Below the pieces are notes generated by a model. It was not told the origin of the DNA. It worked only from the letters and a program-made list of their open reading frames with translations, and searched no databases. From assembly GCF_004785955.1 (NCBI RefSeq), contig NZ_SJER01000001.1:1302001-1366000 (forward strand): a stretch of 64,000 bases of DNA, read 5' to 3'. Each line of letters opens with the position of its first letter. Position 1 is the stretch's first letter. Of the stretch, positions 49,562 to 60,900 are shown in pieces. The stretch is from Halostella litorea (GTDB taxonomy: Archaea > Halobacteriota > Halobacteria > Halobacteriales > Natronoarchaeaceae). The translations under genes were made by a program, and so were the position numbers.

Positions 49562-51295
49562 ATGAACGCCGCCGCGGTCAGGGAGCGGGCGAGCGACCTC
49601 CCACGGGACCCGGGCGTCTACCAGTTCCGGCAGGGGGAGGCGACGCTGTACGTCGGGAAGGCCGTCGACCTGCGGGACCGGGTGCGCTCGTACGCGGACC
49701 CGCGGAGCGACCGGATCGCCCGCATGGTCGAGCGGGCCGACGGCGTCGAGGTGGCCGTCACCGACACGGAGACGCAGGCGCTGTTGCTGGAGGCCAACCT
49801 GATAAAGCGCCACCAGCCCCGCTACAACGTCCGGCTGAAGGACGACAAGTCGTACCCGCTGGTCCAGCTCACCGCCCACGCCGTCCCGCGGATCGAGGTG
49901 ACGCGGGACCCCGACGAGGACGCCGTCGCCTACGGCCCCTTCACCGACAAGGGCCGGGTCGAGACGGTCGTGAAGGCGCTCCGGGAGACGTACGGCCTGC
50001 GGGGCTGTTCGGACCACAAGTACGCGGACCGCGACCGCCCCTGTCTGGACTACGAGGTCGGCCTCTGCACCGCGCCGTGTACCGGGGAGATAAGCGAGGA
50101 CGCGTACGCGGAGGACGTGGCCTCGGTCCGACGGTTCTTCGAGGGCGAGACGGGCGTGCTCGCGGACCCGCTCCGCCGCGAGATGGAGCGGGCCGCCGAG
50201 GGCAAGGAGTTCGAGCGCGCGGCGAACCTCCGGGACCGCCTCGACGTCGTCGAGTCGTTCCACGCGGGCGGCGGCGAGGCCGTGTCGAGCCACGGCGGCG
50301 AGCGCAGCGTCGACGTGCTCGGCGTCGCCGTCGCGGGCGACGACGCCACCGTCGCCCGGCTCCACAGCGAGGGGGGCCAGTTGGTCGACCGGGAGCGCCA
50401 CCGGATGGCCGCGCCCGAGGGCGACGAGCGGGTGCCGCGGGTGCTCGCGGCGTTCCTGGCCCAGTACTACGCCGAGCGGGAGCTGCCCGACGCCGTCCTC
50501 CTGCCCGAGCGCCACGGCGACGAGGAGGTGGCCGCGTGGCTCGACGCCGAGGGCGTCGACGTGCGGGTGCCCGGCGCGGGCCGCGAGGCGAAGCTCGTCG
50601 ACCTCGCGCTGAAAAACGCCCGGAGCCGCGGCGGCGACCGCGACGGAACGCGGGCGCTGGCCGACGAACTCGGGCTGGACGCCGCCGCCCGCATCGAGGG
50701 GTTCGACGTGAGCCACGCGGGCGGGAGCGCCGTCGTCGGCAGCGACGTGACCTTCGTCGACGGCGACCCCGAGAAGGCCGACTACCGCCGGAAGAAGTTG
50801 GAGGAGCGCAACGACGACTACGCCAACATGCGCGCGCTGGTCCGCTGGCGGGCCGAGCGCGCCGTCGAGGGGCGGGACGACCGCCCGGACCCGGACCTCC
50901 TGCTCATCGACGGCGGCGAGGGGCAACTGGGCGCGGCACGGGACGCCCTCGCGGAGACGGGCTGGGACGTGCCCGCCGTCGCGCTCGCCAAGGACCGCGA
51001 ACTCGTCGTGACGCCGTCGGGCGTGTACGACTGGCCCGACGACGCGCCTCACCTCCACCTCCTCCAGCGCGTGCGCGACGAAGCGCACCGCTTCGCGGTC
51101 CAGTACCACCAGACCGTCCGGGACGAGGTGAAAACCGTGCTGGACGACGTGCCCGGCGTCGGGCCCGAGACGCGAAAGCGCCTGCTCCGGCGCTTCGGCA
51201 GCGTCGAGAACGTCCGGGGGGCCTCCCCCGACGAACTGCGGAGCGTCGACGGCGTCGGCGAGAAGACCGCCGAGACGTTAGCGAGCAGGCTGTAG
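49562..51295 (+). CDS. uvrC: Excinuclease UvrC
   Basis: A 577-residue UvrC. An N-terminal GIY-YIG nuclease ([20 protein letters not shown]), a UVR motif ([20 protein letters not shown]), an RNase H-like C-terminal nuclease ([17 protein letters not shown]) and two HhH motifs at the end ([25 protein letters not shown]) are present. It makes both incisions in nucleotide excision repair with UvrAB; uvrB lies 6 kb away in this window. Confidence 0.97.
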   Translation: MNAAAVRERASDLPRDPGVYQFRQGEATLYVGKAVDLRDRVRSYADPRSDRIARMVERADGVEVAVTDTETQALLLEANLIKRHQPRYNVRLKDDKSYPLVQLTAHAVPRIEVTRDPDEDAVAYGPFTDKGRVETVVKALRETYGLRGCSDHKYADRDRPCLDYEVGLCTAPCTGEISEDAYAEDVASVRRFFEGETGVLADPLRREMERAAEGKEFERAANLRDRLDVVESFHAGGGEAVSSHGGERSVDVLGVAVAGDDATVARLHSEGGQLVDRERHRMAAPEGDERVPRVLAAFLAQYYAERELPDAVLLPERHGDEEVAAWLDAEGVDVRVPGAGREAKLVDLALKNARSRGGDRDGTRALADELGLDAAARIEGFDVSHAGGSAVVGSDVTFVDGDPEKADYRRKKLEERNDDYANMRALVRWRAERAVEGRDDRPDPDLLLIDGGEGQLGAARDALAETGWDVPAVALAKDRELVVTPSGVYDWPDDAPHLHLLQRVRDEAHRFAVQYHQTVRDEVKTVLDDVPGVGPETRKRLLRRFGSVENVRGASPDELRSVDGVGEKTAETLASRL

Positions 51296-51306
51296 GCCGC
51301 CGGCGC

Positions 51307-52299
51307 TCAGTCCCAGTCCAGGCTGCCGGCGTCGCGGTACTCCGTCACGGTCGACTCGAAGAAGTTCTTCTCCTTGTTGAGGTCGGCCTGCTCGGCCATC
51401 CACGGGAACGGGTTCTCCGTGCCGTAGACGGGGTCCATCCGCAGCTGCTGGAGCCGCCGGTCGGCGACGTACTCGACGTACTCGACGAACTGGTCGGCCG
51501 ACATCCCGAGCACCTCGTCGGGGCAGGCCTCCTCGGCGTAGATCCCTTCGAGTCGCACGGCCTCGCGGACCAGGTCCTCGACCTCCCCCTCGAACGCGTC
51601 GGTCCAGACGCCGGGGCGCTCGTCGCGGATCTGGTTTATCAGGTCCACCCCGAAGTTCAGGTGGAGCGACTCGTCGCGCATGATGTACTCGAACTGCTCG
51701 CCGACGCCGACCATCTTCCCGCGGCGCTTCAGCGCGAGCATCATGGCGAAGCCGGCGTAGAAGAATATCCCCTCCATGATGACGTAGAACCCGACGCAGT
51801 CGCGCACGAACTCGCGGACGTCGTCGGTCGTCTCGATGGCGAAGTCGTCGCGGTCGACCGCCCGCGTGAGGTCGACGACGAACTCGTCCTTCTCGCGGAT
51901 CGACGGGATGCGGTCGTACATCCCGTACATGTACTCGGGGTCGAAGCCGAGCGTGTCACAGCAGTAGATGAACGTGTCCGTGTGGACCGCCTCCTCGTAG
52001 GCCTGCCGGAGCAGGTACTGGCGACACTCCGGCGCGGTGACGTACTCGTACAGCGCGAGGACGATGTTGTTGGCGGTCAGCGACTCCGCCGTCGAGAAGA
52101 AGCCGAGGTTCCACTCGACGAGGCGCTTCTCGGCGTCGGTTATCTCGCCGTTTTGCCACTGGCTCACGTCGTCCTGCATGGGCACCTCCTCGGGCGTCCA
52201 GTTGTTGGCGACGCCGTCGCGGTAGTACTCGCGGGCCCAGTCGTAGTCGATCGGCAGTATCTTGTTCGGGTCGTGGGTGTCGTCGTTGCTGATTGGCAT
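51307..52299 (-). CDS. nrdB: Ribonucleotide reductase small subunit, class Ic-like
   Basis: A 330-residue R2. Metal ligands by alignment with E. coli R2 are E72, E103, H106, E176, E210 and H213, at identical internal spacings. The radical tyrosine position is F110 (EEAVHTDTF), and the first carboxylate is Glu (STAES) rather than Asp. Both features mark class Ic enzymes such as that of Chlamydia trachomatis, which use a Mn/Fe cofactor. It is downstream of nrdA by 18 nt and probably cotranscribed. The C-terminal tail SLDWD differs from the usual R1-binding tails. Confidence 0.93.
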   Translation of the reverse strand: MPISNDDTHDPNKILPIDYDWAREYYRDGVANNWTPEEVPMQDDVSQWQNGEITDAEKRLVEWNLGFFSTAESLTANNIVLALYEYVTAPECRQYLLRQAYEEAVHTDTFIYCCDTLGFDPEYMYGMYDRIPSIREKDEFVVDLTRAVDRDDFAIETTDDVREFVRDCVGFYVIMEGIFFYAGFAMMLALKRRGKMVGVGEQFEYIMRDESLHLNFGVDLINQIRDERPGVWTDAFEGEVEDLVREAVRLEGIYAEEACPDEVLGMSADQFVEYVEYVADRRLQQLRMDPVYGTENPFPWMAEQADLNKEKNFFESTVTEYRDAGSLDWD

Positions 52300-52317
52300 T
52301 GGTGGTCGGTGTCGTGG

Positions 52318-54735
52318 TCACTGACAGGCGTCGCAGGTCGGGTCCTCGACGGTCGGGGCGGAGCCGTCGTCGCCCTCTTGGGCCGCGTCCCCGGCCGCGC
52401 CGTCGCGGCGCTGGGTGTCGTCGTACTCGGCCATGTCGATGGTCGACTTCTCGACCTGGCTCGCGCCGAGCGTCCGCAGGTAGTAGGTCGTCTTCAGGCC
52501 GTACTTCCAGGCCGTCCGGTACACGTCGTCGAGGAACGAGCCGTCGGTCGACGGGAAGAAGACGTTGTGGGACTGGCTCTGATCGATCCACTGGCCGCGG
52601 CGGGCGGTGAGGCGGATCTGGTGGCGCGGGTCGACCTCGAACGCGCCGCGGTACAGCTCCTTGAGGTCGTCCGGGACGCGGTCTATCTCCTGGACGGAGC
52701 CGTCGTGGTACGTCAGCTGGTCGACCATCGCGTCGTCCCACAGGTCGCGCTCGCGCAGGTCGGCGACGAGGTGGTCGTTGACGACGGTGAAGTCGCCCGA
52801 CATGTTCGACTTGACGTAGAGGTTCGAGTACAGCGGCTCGATGCTCGGGGACGTGCCGGCGATGGTGGAGATGGTCGCCGTCGGCGCGACGGCCATCGTG
52901 TTGGAGTTGCGCATCCCGTGGGCGGCGACGTGCTCGCGCACGCGGTCCCAGTCGAGGCGCTCGGTCGGGTCCAGCGGGGTCTCGACGCCGCGTTCCGCCT
53001 CCAGCAGTTCGACCGTGTCCTGCGGGAGGATACCGCGGTCCCACTTCGACCCCTCGTAGGAGTCGTACGTCCCGCGCTCGGCGGCGAGCCGGGAGGAGTT
53101 CAGGACCGCGTGGTAGCCCAGCAGTTCGCCCACCTCGTCGCCGAACGCGACCGCCTCCTCGCTCGCCATCGGGATCCGCTGTTCCATGAGCGCCTCGTGG
53201 AAGCCCATCACCCCCAGCCCGACCGGGCGGTGGCGCATGTTCGAGCGCTCGGCTTTCTCCGTGGGGTAGAAGTTCAGGTCGACGACGTTGTCGAGCATCC
53301 GCATCGCCGTCCCGGCGGTGTCGGCGAACGCCTCGCGGTCGAGGCCGTCCGCGTCGACGTGGGCGGCGAGGTTGACCGAGCCGAGGTTACAGACGGCCGT
53401 CTCCTCGGGGCCGGTGTTCAGCGTGATCTCCGTACAGAGGTTCGACGAGCGGACGACGCCGGCGTGGTCCTGCGGCGACCGGACGTTGCAGGCGTCCTTG
53501 AACGTGATCCACGGGTGGCCCGTCTCGAACAGCCGCGTCAGCATGTCGCGCCACAGTTCCTCGGCGTCGACGCGCTCGTACTGGCGCAGTTCGCCCGCGT
53601 CGGCCCGCCGCTCGTACTCGCGGTACCGCTCCTCGAACTCCTCCCCGTACGTCTCGTGGAGTTCGGGGACCTCGTCCGGCGAGAACAGCGTCCACTCGCC
53701 GCCCTCACGGACGCGCTTCAGCAGGAGGTCGGGCACCCACGCGGCGGTGTTCAGGTCGTGGGTGCGCCGGCGCTCGTCGCCGGTGTTGCGCCTGAGGTCG
53801 AGGAACGCGGGGAAGTCGAGGTGCCACGCGGCCAGATACGCGCAGGCCGCGCCGCGGCGCTTCCCCGAGCGGTTGATCGCGGCGGTCACGTCGTTGGATA
53901 TCTTGAGGAACGGGACGACGCCGGTCGACTCGACGCCGGTCGACTCGATGAGCGACCCCGTCGCCCGGATCGGCGTCCAGTCGTTGCCGAGGCCGCCCGA
54001 CCACTTCGACAGCTTCGCGTGTTCCTTGTAGCCGTCGAAGATGTCCTCCAGGTCGTCGGGGACCGTCGTGAGATAGCACGACGAGAGCTGGGGGTGGGTC
54101 GTCCCGGCGTGGAACAGCGTCGGCGTCGAGTGGACGAACCGCAGCGTCGACAGCGCGTCGTAGAACTCCCTGGCGTAGGCCTCGCGCTCGCCCTCCGCCT
54201 CGCGGAGGGCGACGCCCATCGCCACGCGCATCCAGAACGTCTGGGGGAGTTCGAGGCGCTCGCCGTCGTTGGTCCGCAAGAAGTACCGCTGGTGGAGCGT
54301 CTCCATCGCCAGGTAGTCGAACGCCTCGTCGCGCTCCGGGACGAGGTAGTCGGCCAGCGCGTCGAGGTCGTACTCGACCATGCGCTCGTCGAGCAGGTCG
54401 GCGTCGACGCCGCGCTCGACGGCGTCGACGAACGACTCGCGGTAGGCGTCGTCGAGCGCGTCGCCCGCGAGGTCCTCGCCCAGCAACTCGCGGTAGTACC
54501 GCTGCCGGAACGCGGCGGCCGCCACGTCCGAGAACTCGGGGACGGAGTCGATGCGGGCGGTCAGTTCGCCGATCAGCGCGTCGTAGGCCTCGTCGGCGCT
54601 CGCGCCGGCGTAGAGGTCGCTCTCGGCGTCCGCGAGGACGTCCTCGCGAACCCCGTCGGGGATCTGGTCGTCGTGACCGGTGCAGGCGCGGTCGAGTATC
54701 GACCGCAGGCGGTCCGTGTGGGTGACTGCGTTCAT
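52318..54735 (-). CDS. nrdA: Ribonucleotide reductase large subunit
   Basis: An 805-residue R1. An N-terminal ATP-cone-like region (about 1-85) is followed by the ten-stranded barrel with active-site segments STPTLFHAGT, SSCYLTT and NLCTEITLNTGPEE. The later barrel motifs GTSPSIEPLYSNLYV and QSQSHNVFFPSTDG are intact. The C-terminus is CDACQ, holding the redox cysteines. It reduces ribonucleotides for DNA synthesis with the class Ic-like R2 encoded next. The ATG is at 54735; the promoter appears to lie about 140 nt upstream next to a palindrome. Confidence 0.95.
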   Translation of the reverse strand: MNAVTHTDRLRSILDRACTGHDDQIPDGVREDVLADAESDLYAGASADEAYDALIGELTARIDSVPEFSDVAAAAFRQRYYRELLGEDLAGDALDDAYRESFVDAVERGVDADLLDERMVEYDLDALADYLVPERDEAFDYLAMETLHQRYFLRTNDGERLELPQTFWMRVAMGVALREAEGEREAYAREFYDALSTLRFVHSTPTLFHAGTTHPQLSSCYLTTVPDDLEDIFDGYKEHAKLSKWSGGLGNDWTPIRATGSLIESTGVESTGVVPFLKISNDVTAAINRSGKRRGAACAYLAAWHLDFPAFLDLRRNTGDERRRTHDLNTAAWVPDLLLKRVREGGEWTLFSPDEVPELHETYGEEFEERYREYERRADAGELRQYERVDAEELWRDMLTRLFETGHPWITFKDACNVRSPQDHAGVVRSSNLCTEITLNTGPEETAVCNLGSVNLAAHVDADGLDREAFADTAGTAMRMLDNVVDLNFYPTEKAERSNMRHRPVGLGVMGFHEALMEQRIPMASEEAVAFGDEVGELLGYHAVLNSSRLAAERGTYDSYEGSKWDRGILPQDTVELLEAERGVETPLDPTERLDWDRVREHVAAHGMRNSNTMAVAPTATISTIAGTSPSIEPLYSNLYVKSNMSGDFTVVNDHLVADLRERDLWDDAMVDQLTYHDGSVQEIDRVPDDLKELYRGAFEVDPRHQIRLTARRGQWIDQSQSHNVFFPSTDGSFLDDVYRTAWKYGLKTTYYLRTLGASQVEKSTIDMAEYDDTQRRDGAAGDAAQEGDDGSAPTVEDPTCDACQ

Positions 54736-54873
54736 GGGTGGTGTGGACGCGCCGGCGGGCGGCGGCGAACGCGAGAGCCGTCGCTGGCGAACCGGTCGCT
54801 ACGCGGCGTCTGCCGCCGATCCCGCCGGTCGGTCGCGCCTCGGAGTGATGGACGTGGTCCACATAAGGTTTGC

Positions 54874-54908
54874 CAATAAAGTTGTAGTAGTACAATCTAA
54901 CTTGTACT
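54874..54908 (-). promoter_or_regulatory. nrdAB promoter region with 20-bp palindrome
   Basis: A minus-strand TATA-like TTTATTG (54874-54880) is followed upstream by a perfect inverted repeat, AGTACAA (54889-54895) and TTGTACT (54902-54908) with a 6-bp spacer. It does not match the bacterial NrdR box. This would give a 5' leader of about 110 nt. The region 54736-54873 otherwise shows nothing clear. Confidence 0.55.
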
Positions 54909-54967
54909 TCGTCCGCGACGGTCCGAACCGTGAATGATTTCAATCCCTGTGTATGATACTGAGTAAC

Positions 54968-56611
54968 ATGGCATCTGAGTTCGGCGCGCTGTCGCTCGCC
55001 CCGCCGCTGTTGGCGATCCTGCTTGCGATCGTCACGAGGCGGGCGATGCTGTCGCTGTTCCTCGGCGTGTGGTTCGGGGGCGCGATAGTCGCGGCCGAGG
55101 CGGCCGACAGCGCCCTCGAGTACGTCGCGGTGCCGTTTACCGGCGTGGTCGAAGCGTTCGACTGGATCGTCAGCGCGGTCGGCGAGAGCACGTTCCAGGC
55201 GAAGATCATCATCTTCACGTTCCTGCTCGGCGCGGGGATCGCCCTGCTGTGGCGGCTCGGCGGCTCGCTCGCCGTCGCGCAGTTCGCGCGCTCGAAGGTC
55301 GACTCCCACCGGCGGGTCGGGATCGTCACGTGGCTGTTCGGCATGGTGTGGTTCTTCGACGACTACGCCAACACCGCTATCGTCGGGTCGGCGATGAAGG
55401 ACATGGCCGACAACATGCGGATGTCCCGGGAGAAACTGGCGTACGTCCTCGACTCGACGGCCGCGCCGGTCGCGACGTTCGGCATCTCCTCGTGGGTCGC
55501 GTTCCAGATCGGCCTCGTCCAGACGGCCTACGAGGAACTGGGGATCCAGGGGGAGACGCCGTCGGCCGTGGCGACGTTCCTCTGGTCGATCCCGTTCAAC
55601 GTCTACTGCCTGTTCGCGCTGGTGCTGGTCGGCATCGTCGTCGTCTCGCAGCGGGACTTCGGCGAGATGCTCGACGCCGAGACCCGCGCCCGCGAGACGG
55701 GCAACGTGACCCGGGAGGACGCCAACCCGCTCCAGAGCATGAAGGAGGACCTGGGCGACCCCGTGACGGACGACCCCCGGCTCCGGACGTTCGCCCTCCC
55801 GGTGACCGTCCTCGTCGTCGTCGTGCTCGGCGGCGCGTTCTGGACCGGCTACGCGCCCGGCCGCGACGCCCTCGCCATCGCCGATAACGCGGACTTCACC
55901 GGCGCGCTCGTCTGGGGCTCGTTCGGGATGGTCGCGACCGCGATCACCCTCGGGCTGATCGACGGCCACATCGACCTGGAGGAGGGGATGGAGTCCGTCC
56001 TCGACGGCTTCGGCATCATGCTCCACGCCGTCAGCATCCTCGTGCTCGCGTGGTCGATCGGCTCGGTCGCCTCCGCGCTCGAAACCGGCGCGTACGTCAC
56101 GAACATCGCCGAGGGGTTCGTCTCCCCGACGCTGCTGCCGATCGTCGTCCTGTTCACCGCCGCCGTCATCTCCTTCTCGATCGGCACCTCGTGGGGGACC
56201 ATGTCGCTGGTCACGCCCGTCGCCGTCCCACTGGCCTGGGAGGTCGGGACCCAGAGCCCGGAGATGGTCGCGGTCGCGGTCGGCGCGGTGTTCAGCGGGT
56301 CGATCTTCGGCGACCACTGCTCGCCGATCTCCGACACGACGATCCTCTCGTCGACGTTCGCCGGCTCCGACCACATCGACCACGTGCGGACCCAGATCCC
56401 CTACGCGCTGACGGCGCTCGTGGTCGCGACGCTCGCCTACCTGATCTACGGGATCACCGGCTTCGGCCCGGCCGTGTTCCTCCCGGTCAGCGCAGTCGTG
56501 CTCGTCGCGCTCGTCTACCTCCTCTCGGAGTTCGACGCGAACCGGAAGGACGTCGCCGCCAAGCCGTTCGACGGCGCGACCAGGGAGTCCGGACCGCCGG
56601 GCGACGACTGA
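54968..56611 (+). CDS. Na+/H+ antiporter, NhaC family
   Basis: A 547-residue polytopic membrane protein (about 11-12 TM). NhaC hallmarks include ARSKVDSHRRVGIVTWLFGM, the FFDDYAN acidic pair in a TM, and SIGTSWGTMSL with HCSPISDTTILSS. It exports sodium (or acts on amino acids in related members) using the proton gradient, fitting a halophile. The ATG at 54968 is chosen (MASEF...); an ATG at 54953 adds five residues. It is divergent from nrdA. Confidence 0.9.
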   Translation: MASEFGALSLAPPLLAILLAIVTRRAMLSLFLGVWFGGAIVAAEAADSALEYVAVPFTGVVEAFDWIVSAVGESTFQAKIIIFTFLLGAGIALLWRLGGSLAVAQFARSKVDSHRRVGIVTWLFGMVWFFDDYANTAIVGSAMKDMADNMRMSREKLAYVLDSTAAPVATFGISSWVAFQIGLVQTAYEELGIQGETPSAVATFLWSIPFNVYCLFALVLVGIVVVSQRDFGEMLDAETRARETGNVTREDANPLQSMKEDLGDPVTDDPRLRTFALPVTVLVVVVLGGAFWTGYAPGRDALAIADNADFTGALVWGSFGMVATAITLGLIDGHIDLEEGMESVLDGFGIMLHAVSILVLAWSIGSVASALETGAYVTNIAEGFVSPTLLPIVVLFTAAVISFSIGTSWGTMSLVTPVAVPLAWEVGTQSPEMVAVAVGAVFSGSIFGDHCSPISDTTILSSTFAGSDHIDHVRTQIPYALTALVVATLAYLIYGITGFGPAVFLPVSAVVLVALVYLLSEFDANRKDVAAKPFDGATRESGPPGDD

Positions 56612-56682
56612 CGGCGCAGGACCCCGGCGGCCACATAAGTGCCGCCGGGGAACATGTTCTCAGCAGCTGGGAATCGTTCTCC

Positions 56683-56723
56683 CGGTATAAGGGGTAGCTC
56701 CGCGAATCTTCATCTGTGAGGTG
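56683..56723 (+). promoter_or_regulatory. TATA box and Shine-Dalgarno of the DoxX gene
   Basis: GGTATAAGG (56683-56691) is about 43 nt before the ATG at 56730, too far for a leaderless start. GAGGTG (56718-56723) lies 6 nt before the ATG, so this message has a leader and uses a Shine-Dalgarno. It is a useful contrast with the leaderless genes around it. Confidence 0.6.
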
Positions 56724-56729
56724 ACCGCT

Positions 56730-57266
56730 ATGGCAACCAACGAAGCAACCGTCGACTGGCTCGGGCGGGAACAGGAGTTCGAATACGCGGGGTCGGTCGC
56801 CGGCTACGTGACGGTGCTGGTCCGCCTGGTCGTGGGGTACTGGTTCCTCATGTCGGGCTGGGGCAAGTTCGCGTTCGTCGCGGGCGAGCCCTTTAGCGCG
56901 GCCGGCTACCTGGCGAACGCGGGCGGGAGTCCCATCAGCGGGCTGCTGGCCTTCGTCGCGGAGACGCCGTGGCTCCTGGAGTTCACCAACTTCATGATCC
57001 CGGTCGGGGAGTTCCTCATCGGCCTCGGGCTGATCCTCGGGGCGCTCACCCGGCTGGCGGCGTTCTTCGGCGGGGTCCTCATGACCCTGTTCTACCTCGG
57101 GAACGCCGAGTGGGCCCACGGCTACGTCAACGGCGACCTGCTGGGGCTCCTGATGTTCGTCCTGGTCGGGACGTTCGCCGCGGGCCGGATCCTCGGGGTC
57201 GACGCCTTCCTCGAGGAGACCGAGTTCGTGCAACAGCGGCCGAAGCTCCGCTACCTCCTCGGCTGA
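56730..57266 (+). CDS. DoxX family membrane protein
   Basis: A 178-residue protein with four TM helices and the DoxX landmarks LVRLVVGYWFLMSGWGKF and IPVGEFLIGLGLILGALTR. DoxX proteins are associated with quinol or thiosulfate oxidation and redox stress, but haloarchaeal members are uncharacterised. ATG at 56730 follows a Shine-Dalgarno. Tail-to-tail with uvrB. Confidence 0.88.
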   Translation: MATNEATVDWLGREQEFEYAGSVAGYVTVLVRLVVGYWFLMSGWGKFAFVAGEPFSAAGYLANAGGSPISGLLAFVAETPWLLEFTNFMIPVGEFLIGLGLILGALTRLAAFFGGVLMTLFYLGNAEWAHGYVNGDLLGLLMFVLVGTFAAGRILGVDAFLEETEFVQQRPKLRYLLG

Positions 57267-57301
57267 GGTAGCCGGTTCCGCTCCCCGATTCTCGTAGCTC
57301 C

Positions 57302-57320
57302 GCCCCGCCGTTGTCGGGGC
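57302..57320. terminator. Hairpin between convergent DoxX and uvrB genes
   Basis: GCCCCG (57302-57307) and CGGGGC (57315-57320) with a 7-nt loop, followed within 12 nt by TTTT. It sits in the 97-bp gap between two stops and could terminate plus-strand transcription. Confidence 0.5.
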
Positions 57321-57363
57321 AGTACCCGTTTTCCGCGCCGGCTCTCCCGCCGAGCGCCGGCGC

Positions 57364-59427
<2,064 letters not shown>

Positions 59428-59539
59428 GATGGACGCGATTGGGTCCGCAGCGACTTTACCCGCACGGTCGGGTGTGCCCACCGTTCACGTGTCAAACGTA
59501 CACAAACATATCAGTACGACAATACTTATGCCCCTCCGT

Positions 59540-59557
59540 CGTGTTCCACCGAACACG
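59540..59557. promoter_or_regulatory. Inverted repeat ahead of the small membrane protein gene
   Basis: CGTGTTC (59540-59546) and GAACACG (59551-59557) with a 4-bp spacer end one base before the ATG at 59559, covering the expected transcription start (TATA-like ACTTATG at 59524-59530). It also lies in the uvrB upstream region. Possible operator. Confidence 0.5.
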
Positions 59558-59558
59558 C

Positions 59559-59954
59559 ATGCAGTTTAGACTCTCCCGCTGTGAAAAGATCGGGATGGCG
59601 GCCTCCCTGACCGTCGTCCTCTCCACGCTCCTCCCGTGGTCGACTCAGGGGCTCGGTCGCGTCTCGACCTCAGGTATCGGTTACGGCTACGTCGGCGAAG
59701 CGACGGCGGTGCTCGGCCTCGTCGCGTTCGCGGCGGTGCTCACGTGGGGGTGGCGCGTCCGCACCCGCGCCCTCCTCTCGACCGCCGGCCTGTTCGTCGG
59801 CCTCGCCGCCGTCGAAACGACCATGGGGCTGACCGCCGGCACGAACCCCGGACTCGGCCTCGTCACCACCGGTATGGCCGCGACCGCGCTCGTCGCCACC
59901 GGAACGTACGGGCTCGTCACCGAGCGCGTGCGGCAACACCGCCTGTCGGCCTGA
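59559..59954 (+). CDS. Hypothetical membrane protein, 3-4 TM
   Basis: A 131-residue protein with hydrophobic segments at about 11-30, 47-66, 70-90 and 95-118, starting MQFRLSRCEKIGM. No motif is recognised. It overlaps the 3' end of coxB by 38 nt on the opposite strand. A TATA-like element and an inverted repeat precede it. Confidence 0.65.
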   Translation: MQFRLSRCEKIGMAASLTVVLSTLLPWSTQGLGRVSTSGIGYGYVGEATAVLGLVAFAAVLTWGWRVRTRALLSTAGLFVGLAAVETTMGLTAGTNPGLGLVTTGMAATALVATGTYGLVTERVRQHRLSA

Positions 59955-60786
59955 CGGCTTCCTCCGCCGACGCCCCCGGCGTCCCGGCTACTGACCGTTT
60001 CCGAACGTCACCGCGTAGCGGCGGCTCCGGCGTCGGGAGGGCGGCGTCGCTCCCGTTCTCGCTTCCCTCGGGCGTGTCGGTGACCCCCGTTTCGCCCCCG
60101 TGTGCGGCCAGCCAGTCGTGGTACGTCTCGTTGTCGACGACGACCACGTCCGCCCGCATCCGCGAGTGGCCCGCCCCGCACAGTTCGGTGCAGTACGCGC
60201 GGTGCGTGCCCGTCTCCGTCGGGTAGGTCCGGATCACCATCGTCCGGCCGGGGAACGCGTCCTGTTTCACCCCGAGTTCGGGGACGAAAAGCGAGTGCAA
60301 CACGTCCGCCGAGTCGAGCTGGATCGTCACGTTCCGCTCGGCGGGGAGGACGAGCGTGTCCTGCGTCGTGACGTTGGCCTCCGGGTACGTGAACTGCCAG
60401 CCCCACTGGTAGCCAAGCGCCTCGACGCGCTCGTCGGTCGGCCCCACGTCGCCGTCCGTCGAGACGTACGGGCTGGTGAGCACGACGTACGCCGAGACGC
60501 CGACGAACAGGAGGATGATCCCGGTGGCTATCGTCCAGGTGATCTCAAGCGGCGGCGAGTCGACGGTCGGCCGGGGGTTCTCGTTGCCCCGGAACCGCAC
60601 CACGGCGTAGACGAGGATCACCTCGACGAACACCGTCAGCGGGAGCGCGACGTACAGCAGTTGGGCGTTGAGGTCGTCGATGAGTTCGCGGTTGACCGAC
60701 TGGGCGGCCGCCGGCGCGGTAAACAGCGCCAGCAGCGCGGCCGCGGAAAGCGACGCCAGCGCGACCCGTCGTGGGCGGACCCGCAT
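59917..60786 (-). CDS. coxB: Cytochrome c oxidase subunit II
   Basis: A 289-residue CoxB. A signal-like segment, two TM helices (about 40-62 and 82-105), then a cupredoxin domain. The CuA ligands lie in DVLHSLFVPELG (His) and RAYCTELCGAGHSRM (Cys, Glu, Cys, His, Met). The tail after residue 240 is acidic then Arg/Pro-rich, longer than usual. No other cox gene is in the window on this strand; the operon may not continue here. A TATA-like TATTTA (minus, 60811-60816) is 28 nt upstream. Confidence 0.93.
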   Translation of the reverse strand: MRVRPRRVALASLSAAALLALFTAPAAAQSVNRELIDDLNAQLLYVALPLTVFVEVILVYAVVRFRGNENPRPTVDSPPLEITWTIATGIILLFVGVSAYVVLTSPYVSTDGDVGPTDERVEALGYQWGWQFTYPEANVTTQDTLVLPAERNVTIQLDSADVLHSLFVPELGVKQDAFPGRTMVIRTYPTETGTHRAYCTELCGAGHSRMRADVVVVDNETYHDWLAAHGGETGVTDTPEGSENGSDAALPTPEPPLRGDVRKRSVAGTPGASAEEAVRPTGGVAARAR

Positions 60787-60869
60787 GGCTGTCCCGCCAA
60801 CACCGCGGCGTAAATAGCTCGGGCCGGGGGCGGTGGCGTACGTCCCGGCCGCGACGCATGTAGCGTCCC

Positions 60870-60877
60870 GTTTTAGG
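60870..60877 (+). promoter_or_regulatory. TATA box of the small ORF and PQQ lipoprotein unit
   Basis: GTTTTAGG centred about 27 nt before the ATG at 60901, not before the ATG of the beta-propeller gene at 60993. This makes the short ORF the first cistron. Confidence 0.5.
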
Positions 60878-60900
60878 TGCCGGCAGCGGCGTTCCGTCGT

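Noticed and set aside
50077-54879. A 1600-codon plus-strand open frame antisense to uvrC's end and nrdB/nrdA
   Set aside because: It results from the GC-biased third codon position of the true genes. Its product is Arg/Gly/Val-rich without domains, while the opposite strand encodes intact NrdA and NrdB.
53705-56383. An 892-codon minus-strand frame across nrdA's 5' part and nhaC
   Set aside because: Low-complexity Arg/Asp sequence antisense to nhaC and out of frame with nrdA; no motifs.
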